Shown here: positions 51,898-56,880 of the stretch, piece after piece | Layout: every line of letters starts with the position of its first letter | How positions within the stretch are numbered: the stretch's first letter is position 1 | Source: Bacteroidota bacterium | Lineage (GTDB): Bacteria; Bacteroidota; Ignavibacteria; UBA10030; SZUA-254 | Length of the DNA stretch: 56,880 nt | NCBI GenBank assembly: GCA_020056225.1 | Contig: JAGVIE010000021.1 | Coordinates: forward strand, 1-56,880 | Direction: 5' to 3' | Notes under the pieces: model-generated | What the model was told of the DNA's origin: nothing | The model's input: the letters and a program-made list of their open reading frames with translations, nothing else | Databases searched by the model: none | Made by a program: the position numbers and the translations under genes

Positions 51898-53556
51898 CTA
51901 TTGCTTTGCTTCTTTTGTAATAAAAGTAGTTTGTTCTACGTTGAGTTTTCGCAGATACGCGCCCGGCTCAAGATATTTGCCGGTAGCGTTCCGGATTCGC
52001 TCGTACCACTCAATCGATTCACCCGGCATGTAAAGGTATTCAATCATCCATTTTGACACAGCAGGATTTGATATCTTCTCGTTTCCGAACTTGCTTGCCA
52101 GTGCTTCATGCAGTTGGGCTGAAATCATTTCACGCACCAGCGCAGAATGATTACCACAGGCGTTTTCGATATTCTGAATCGAGGGCGAAAATATGAACGT
52201 CGTTTTTTGAGTATCGTTAAAAAATATATATTTGTTCGATACCGACTGTGCGAGCGAGTCTAAATTCCGGTTTGGGTTTTTATATATTTCATATTCAGTA
52301 AAATAATCTGCCAGCATACTGCGCATACGAAATAATGTCGTGTTATTTCGTTTCAAGAAATATTGTCTTAAATCTTTCTCTTTTACCTTTGTAAATCTGG
52401 AAATCCACAGTGAATCGCCCGTATAATCTCCATGCATTTGCGCCACGCCATTATCATAAGCGGTGGTAGATGTTCCCGGTATCGTTGTATAACCTTTCAG
52501 GATCGGAAAATCGACTTTCGTATGTGCCGCCATCAAAGCGTAACCATATCCGTATAATCCCGCTCTGTAAAATCCTACGCCTTTCCCTTGCGGTATGATG
52601 ACCCGCAGGTCTTTCGGGATATTTACAGAGAAACACATACCTTTTTGTCCGGAATTTACCGATGTTGCCGCTATAGGAAGTGAATCGATGTTGAAACCGA
52701 TCCCTTTCTCAAACCGTTGAATAATGGTTGATGTGGAATCGGCTGGGAAATATTTGTCGGGCAGTGATGCGGTATTGCGCAGTACGAAATCTAAATCCCA
52801 CGGAGAAAAATCTTTCAAACGAAGTTTCTTCCTGGTTGATGCGGTAAGCTTTTCATAATCCGGGCGGGTAAAAGTTTCCAGGCTCGTCATCGTTTTATAC
52901 AGCCACATCTCATCGATTGCTTCGAGGTAAAGCTGGAGTGAATAATAATTTGGGAAACCGAGCGTTTGTGCCTTCGTGTTGTACGCTTTAACGAGATTGA
53001 GGTAATCGGTTGTCACTGATGCTGTAAATTGAGAAGCGGTGATCCACAGTTTACGCCGGCGCGTTCGCTTCTTTTCTTCCCGAAGTGCAGGTATCAGCGT
53101 TTGCGGCGTGTACTGTTTACCGTCGATTGTAAATTTGAGATTAAAATATTTTTGTTCCAGAGAATTTTTTAGTGATTCGATTTCTTGGTCGGCATAAATC
53201 GCGCCGCCGAGAAAGCATCGGTGCCATAATTCAAGCCGGCGCGCGAGCATTTTATCAGCAAGCGAGGCAGATCGGCTTCGCCATTCTTCGATTATATTAA
53301 ACGCCGTCGTATCAAGAAAAATACCTGCCAGCCTGCCACGTGCCGCCACTGCATCGCTCGAACTATCTTTTGAATACAGGCTCCAGTCTGATATCTGCAC
53401 CTGTGAACATGCGGTTTCATACCGCTTCTCGAGAGAATCGAGGTAGGCGTAAAGTTCATCTTTCGATGCGACTCGCTGTTTCAGCTCTTTCTTGCAGGAA
53501 GTAAATGCAAGAAGCAACGCAACAACGAAAAACGCCGGTGAAATTTTCAGGGTCAT
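51898..53556 (-). CDS. Lipoprotein homologous to M2/M3 peptidases, zinc site lost
   Basis: 552 residues. The signal peptide ends in 'LAFTSCKK' (lipidated C21). The body follows the M2/M3 (ACE/oligoendopeptidase-like) pattern: 'RRLELWHRCFLGGAI', 'RRRKLWITASQFTASVTTDYLNLVKAYN' (in part), 'LGFPNYYSL', 'DFSPWDLDF'. Where HExGH is expected the sequence reads 'YGYGYALMAAH' (Y335-G-Y-G-Y339), and the third-ligand Glu (usual 'EG') is N369 ('AYDNGVAQM'). All zinc ligands are therefore missing. Probably a binding or scaffolding pseudoenzyme at the outer membrane. Confidence 0.75.
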   Translation of the reverse strand: MTLKISPAFFVVALLLAFTSCKKELKQRVASKDELYAYLDSLEKRYETACSQVQISDWSLYSKDSSSDAVAARGRLAGIFLDTTAFNIIEEWRSRSASLADKMLARRLELWHRCFLGGAIYADQEIESLKNSLEQKYFNLKFTIDGKQYTPQTLIPALREEKKRTRRRKLWITASQFTASVTTDYLNLVKAYNTKAQTLGFPNYYSLQLYLEAIDEMWLYKTMTSLETFTRPDYEKLTASTRKKLRLKDFSPWDLDFVLRNTASLPDKYFPADSTSTIIQRFEKGIGFNIDSLPIAATSVNSGQKGMCFSVNIPKDLRVIIPQGKGVGFYRAGLYGYGYALMAAHTKVDFPILKGYTTIPGTSTTAYDNGVAQMHGDYTGDSLWISRFTKVKEKDLRQYFLKRNNTTLFRMRSMLADYFTEYEIYKNPNRNLDSLAQSVSNKYIFFNDTQKTTFIFSPSIQNIENACGNHSALVREMISAQLHEALASKFGNEKISNPAVSKWMIEYLYMPGESIEWYERIRNATGKYLEPGAYLRKLNVEQTTFITKEAKQ

Positions 53557-53628
53557 GCAGGTTTTTGAGGATTTTTTTTCTTGGATAATAAGATAATAAA
53601 TATTTTATGGAATTGCCAAGAATCCGTT

Positions 53629-53916
53629 TCAGATGCCTTCTACGACGATCATCTTGCTCCGGGCTGTTTCATGCCGCAGCTTTTTTGGTTCACTGTATTC
53701 GGAAGAAGCCCACCATTGCTTCGCGCGCGACAGGCTTTCGAATTCTAGAATCACCAACCGATTCGGTATCCAGTCGCCCTCAAGCACTTCAACCGGATTA
53801 CCCCGGACTATGTATCTGCCCCCGAATACTGTAACGGTTTCAGCGGCTGACTTTTTATATTCTTCGTACCTGACAGGATCGGTAACGATAATGTCAACAA
53901 TAACATATGCCGGCAT
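53629..53916 (-). CDS. DUF1330 domain protein
   Basis: 95 residues from the ATG at 53916 (MPAYVIVDIIVTDPVRYEEY), preceded by GAGG; a longer frame to 53979 is not supported. The DUF1330 pattern is clear: 'YEEYKKSAAETVTVFGGRYIVRG', 'EVLEGDWIPNRLVILEFESLSRAKQWW' (in part), 'YSEPKKLRHETARSKMIVVEG'. Dimeric alpha-beta-barrel ferredoxin-like fold, function unknown. Single gene. Confidence 0.9.
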   Translation of the reverse strand: MPAYVIVDIIVTDPVRYEEYKKSAAETVTVFGGRYIVRGNPVEVLEGDWIPNRLVILEFESLSRAKQWWASSEYSEPKKLRHETARSKMIVVEGI

Positions 53917-54008
53917 AGGATGTTCCTCTTTTATCTTTGAATAGAAAAAATATTGTTGAGAATTAAGCAAATATAGCAAGATTACTGCTGATTACAAATC
54001 TCTTTGAT

Positions 54009-54575
54009 TCATAAAGGTTGGATGTGAAAATTATTCGGGGGATGGTGTGCCTCAAACCACCGGTAATCTCTGACGGCGAAAATTATTCCAACAATAATTG
54101 ATACGGCACAGAGCAGAACACCGGCAATGAACACGGCATCTCCGAGAGGTTCAGCGGCTTCGAGGTTATTGGAGAGAAGCCAGTTCCAGTCGTGAATCAA
54201 CCCCTTACCTATGAGATGAAGTTTGCGGACCGGTGCGTCTTTGATGTAAACACTCACATTCACCATATTCTCGCCCATCCAAAAACCCGCTGCCCCGATG
54301 TACCAGTTCCGCTGACGCGCTATAACAAGCATGAGTGCAAGCGGCAGGAAGATCTGCGTTAATGAACCGCCGAGGAAATACATCCAGCGTCCGAAAAGTT
54401 TAAAAAGAAGATGACCCGCTTCGTGTATATATAAATTCATCCAGTCGGTTACCCAGAGAAGGAACGGCGGTCTGGATGTGCCCGATGCGGGATCGTATTC
54501 TACCGTTAAAAAATATAAGAGGTATGCAAGATACGCATAGAGAAGAAGCTTGAGTGTGAGAAGTATGTATTTCAT
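54009..54575 (-). CDS. Membrane protein with HEAGH zinc-protease motif
   Basis: 188 residues from the ATG at 54575 (MKYILLTLKLLLYAYL). About four helices. 'YIHEAGHLLFKLFGRW' gives a HExxH motif (H51, E52, H55) at the edge of a membrane helix, as in intramembrane or membrane-bound metalloproteases. A possible further ligand is H128/D129 in 'LIHDWNWLL'. It lacks the PDZ and the NPDG-type motif of standard site-2 proteases, so family and activity are uncertain. Single gene, no partner nearby. Confidence 0.7.
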   Translation of the reverse strand: MKYILLTLKLLLYAYLAYLLYFLTVEYDPASGTSRPPFLLWVTDWMNLYIHEAGHLLFKLFGRWMYFLGGSLTQIFLPLALMLVIARQRNWYIGAAGFWMGENMVNVSVYIKDAPVRKLHLIGKGLIHDWNWLLSNNLEAAEPLGDAVFIAGVLLCAVSIIVGIIFAVRDYRWFEAHHPPNNFHIQPL

Positions 54576-54677
54576 AAGACATTTGAAAATAAGAACGTTT
54601 AATGTAAATGGCAAATTGAGTGAAGAGATATAGAATTAAAGAAATATTTAATAAATTTTACATTTGAATAAATAAGA

Positions 54678-54705
54678 TTGACTTTTATTTTTTATCTCAT
54701 ATATT
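54678..54705 (+). promoter_or_regulatory. Promoter of the BNR-repeat protein gene
   Basis: TTGACT (54678-54683), 16-base spacer, TATATT (54700-54705), about 38 bases before the ATG. Two purine-rich stretches (AAAGGAGGG and GGGGAAA) precede the start. Confidence 0.6.
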
Positions 54706-54743
54706 AGCATATAAAGGAGGGATAATCTATAGGGGAAACTATT

Positions 54744-56780
54744 ATGCGTCTTACCATTTTTATCGCGTTCGTTATAGTATCTTGTCTGAGCGCTTTTAGC
54801 CAAGGTATTAGTGACAATCTTATAGGAAAACAGTTTGAGGGGGTAACTTCAGATAGCATTCAGGTGAATGTTTCTGTGGGCTGGAATTTGATTTCGCTTC
54901 CTCTGGAAATACCGGGCGGCAGTAGGAGTACACTCTTTCCAAATGCAATATCGGATGCATTTGAGTATAACGGCAGCTACCAACCGAAAGATACATTAGA
55001 ATTTGGAAAAGCATACTGGCTGAAGTTTGCTGTACCAGAGACAATCACAGTGGTAGGTAAAGGCACTGCAATCTGCTCTGTTGCTGTACAATCCGGATGG
55101 AACATGATAGGCACCACGAGTTTACCAATCTCATCATCGCTTCTTAAAACTAATCCAATGGGAATAATTTCTTCCGAGCTGTTTCTCTACAATACCGACA
55201 GTGGAATATATCAAACCACAACAATGCTTGAACCGGGGAAAGGTTACTGGGTAAAGGTATCGCAGTCGGGAACATTAGTGCAAAACTGTTGGGGTGGACC
55301 TTCGGAAGTGCTGCGTACACCGGTAAATGAATCTCGATCGCTCAGCGCACCCCGACTTTCATGGCTCCGCTCACAGTGCGGCGCATCGTATCATCTTCAG
55401 ATTGCACGCGATACGCTATTCCAATCTATTCTCGTTGATACTTCTATTACTGATACAAGCTTCCAGGCACACTTCAATTGTGTTGATACTGTTTACAATT
55501 GGCGTGTTGGCATTGATGTGCAAGATAGTTTGACGATCTGGTCTGATGGAAGAAAATTTACATGGACTTTTTATCAGGATGAGCAGATCACACCGACTGA
55601 AGGTGGCGGCACAACATTGACTCCACCACTTCTATGGCATGCAGTAAGTTGTGCCCCGAATTATCATTTGCAAATATCCGGTGATTCAAGTTTCAATGTG
55701 TTGCAATTTGATTCTCTCCTCAGTGATACGACTTATCAATGTTCTGAACTGGATAGCGCACAAACATATTACTGGCGAGTTGGGATTGGTGGTGAAGAGC
55801 CAAATCTCTGGTCAAGAAAGAAAAGTTTTACAGCGGCGTGGAGATACCTCGGTCTTGGGAATGAGGCAATCACAGCATTGGCAGTCGATTGGTCGAATTC
55901 TGATGTTATGTATGCAGGCAGTTCGAGTAACTTCAGTGCTGGTACTGTTGGTGGTATTTTTAAATCTACAAATGGCGGAGCTTCATGGGATACATTGATT
56001 CGTGGAATGACTGCAAGAGATTTAGATATTCATACAACTGATCCAAATATTATTTATGCAACAGCCGGAATCAACGTTTTGACTCCTACGGGAATCGTAA
56101 AATCCACAGATGCAGGCGCTCATTGGGAGTGGGCAGATTCAGGTATTTATAGAAGTTGGGAAGAAGGACCTGGTGTGCTTGTAATTGATCAGCACTATCC
56201 AGAAACGCTATACACTGGCACTGGTGGTCCGATGGGGGGAGCGATCTATAAAAGTACAAATGGTGGCAACTATTGGTTTCGTGTTAGTCCTAATACTGGT
56301 GGTCTCATTAGCAGCACCATGTCACTCGCAATAAATCCCACAAATTCCAACATAGTTTATGCAGGAACGGACCAAGACGGGAATGTTTATAAAACTACCG
56401 ATGGCGGCTCAACCTGGAATGAAACGGGTTTAAAAAATAAAGGGATGATCTATGATATTGCTATCAATCCATTATCACCGGAGACTTTGTTTGTCGGTTC
56501 ATGGGCATTCGGTTTATATATGAGCACGGATGGCGGAGCTACTTGGTTTAGATATGATAGTAATTTCAATATCATACATGGGTTTGTTTATAGAATTATT
56601 GTAGATACAACAAATAGTGGAAGAATTATCTGTTTTGCCTCAGGTGGAGTATATAAGGAGAGGATAAATAATTACTGGGAGAGAATTGGTATCGACACTT
56701 ATGGAGCGGCGGGTGCACTGATATTACAAAGGAACACTTTATATGCGGGGCTTCACGGAGTCCATCGATATTTAAAATGA
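54744..56780 (+). CDS. Large secreted protein with BNR/Asp-box repeats
   Basis: 678 residues. Signal peptide ('FIAFVIVSCLSAFSQ'). Residues about 30-180 hold two units of an Ignavibacteria-type domain: 'VGWNLISLPLEIPGG' and 'SGWNMIGTTSLPI', each followed by a 'GKAYWLKF'/'GKGYWVKV' turn. Residues about 185-375 hold two repeats with 'YHLQIARDTLFQSILVD' and 'YHLQISGDSSFNVLQFD'. From about 380 there is a sialidase-like beta-propeller with Asp boxes ('STNGGASWD', 'STDAGAHWE', 'TTDGGSTWN', 'STDGGATWF'). Extracellular or surface-bound. No C-terminal T9SS sorting domain is seen. Confidence 0.85.
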   Translation: MRLTIFIAFVIVSCLSAFSQGISDNLIGKQFEGVTSDSIQVNVSVGWNLISLPLEIPGGSRSTLFPNAISDAFEYNGSYQPKDTLEFGKAYWLKFAVPETITVVGKGTAICSVAVQSGWNMIGTTSLPISSSLLKTNPMGIISSELFLYNTDSGIYQTTTMLEPGKGYWVKVSQSGTLVQNCWGGPSEVLRTPVNESRSLSAPRLSWLRSQCGASYHLQIARDTLFQSILVDTSITDTSFQAHFNCVDTVYNWRVGIDVQDSLTIWSDGRKFTWTFYQDEQITPTEGGGTTLTPPLLWHAVSCAPNYHLQISGDSSFNVLQFDSLLSDTTYQCSELDSAQTYYWRVGIGGEEPNLWSRKKSFTAAWRYLGLGNEAITALAVDWSNSDVMYAGSSSNFSAGTVGGIFKSTNGGASWDTLIRGMTARDLDIHTTDPNIIYATAGINVLTPTGIVKSTDAGAHWEWADSGIYRSWEEGPGVLVIDQHYPETLYTGTGGPMGGAIYKSTNGGNYWFRVSPNTGGLISSTMSLAINPTNSNIVYAGTDQDGNVYKTTDGGSTWNETGLKNKGMIYDIAINPLSPETLFVGSWAFGLYMSTDGGATWFRYDSNFNIIHGFVYRIIVDTTNSGRIICFASGGVYKERINNYWERIGIDTYGAAGALILQRNTLYAGLHGVHRYLK

Positions 56781-56880
56781 TACATGATCTTCCCCCTAAT
56801 TTTCGGACAGAGAGAAAAGCCAGTATATTAGAGAAAAGGAGAAGTCCGAAATGGAAGCAGAACAAGTCAGAAGAAGAAGA
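56776..56880 (+). mobile_element. Probable left end of an insertion sequence
   Basis: After the BNR gene stop, 'cttccccctaattttcggac' (about 56790-56809) resembles IS3-type terminal repeats (CCCCC...TTTTCGGACAG). It is followed by AAAGGAG and a new ATG. The other end is outside the window. Confidence 0.4.
56851..56880 (+). CDS. Start of a gene cut by the window edge, possibly transposase
   Basis: ATG at 56851 with AAAGGAGAAG at good spacing; only MEAEQVRRRR is visible. The basic N-terminus next to an IS-like terminus suggests a transposase orfA, but ten residues cannot prove it. Confidence 0.4.
   Translation, partial: MEAEQVRRRR

Noticed and set aside
54744-56780. T9SS cargo assignment for the BNR-repeat protein
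   Set aside because: The C-terminus ends in propeller sequence with no recognisable T9SS sorting domain.

Overview
The window reads as chromosomal DNA from a bacterium of the Bacteroidota-Chlorobiota-Ignavibacteriota (FCB) group, most like Ignavibacteria. Reasons: two PorV/PorQ-like (UPF0164) outer-membrane proteins, secreted proteins with a 'GWNLISLP' domain and BNR/Asp-box repeats, a Bacteroidota-style RpoZ, and the yicC-gmk-rpoZ-coaBC and dxr-rseP orders. This placement is inferred from gene content. No rRNA, tRNA or CRISPR array was recognised.

Left part (1-7.7 kb, minus strand): a heterodimeric ABC exporter pair, an acyl-ACP/acyl-CoA synthetase, a pentapeptide-TIR protein, a GTGA-overlapped toxin-antitoxin pair, a DUF559 endonuclease-like gene and serS. 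This is an accessory zone assembled module by module. Two decayed copies of the serS 3' end (about 20-28 codons plus stop) lie downstream of serS. One separates the TIR gene from the toxin-antitoxin pair, the other separates that pair from the DUF559 gene. DUF559 is bracketed by inverted palindromic repeats that supply its ribosome-binding site and last codons. The acyl synthetase is bracketed by 57-bp direct repeats.

7.9-13 kb (minus): a translationally coupled operon, hisA-like - pfkB-like kinase - dapB - dapA - dapD - rmlD-like. It covers part of the succinylase route to diaminopimelate/lysine, plus an unexplained HisA paralogue and sugar kinase. The last gene has no ordinary start codon.

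13.2-19.8 kb (plus): a barrel-like exported protein, then a Tyr-rich lipoprotein plus PorV/FadL-like protein behind a strong sigma-54 type promoter, a penicillin-acylase-family hydrolase and a sirtuin. 19.8-22.3 kb is a second accessory patch: IS-like and REP-like remnants, an AT-rich membrane protein, a large palindromic (attC-like) structure, a protein with an internal duplication and a CPBP protease.

22.3-33.9 kb: housekeeping and envelope genes (thiol-disulfide protein with an in-frame hairpin insertion, TIGR03987 protein, trmH, EamA transporter, TPR protein, Yip1 protein, M14 carboxypeptidase, lon, dnaX, PorV-like protein, lipoprotein). dnaX carries an A9 run where slippage in either direction would stop translation at once, giving a gamma-type product.

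33.9-40.4 kb (minus): a four-gene operon of a secreted protein, a FecR-domain protein, an outer-membrane-type protein and a CHASE2-adenylate cyclase. It looks like a periplasm-to-cAMP signalling module.

40.5-50.3 kb: rseP, dxr, dnaB, family-4 UDG, coaBC, rpoZ, gmk and yicC on the minus strand, then rqcH on the plus strand. 50.3-56.9 kb: a barrel protein, an EF-loop secreted protein paired with a lipoprotein that is a zinc-less M2/M3 peptidase homologue, a DUF1330 protein, a membrane protein with an HEAGH motif, a large BNR-repeat secreted protein, and what looks like the edge of an insertion sequence.
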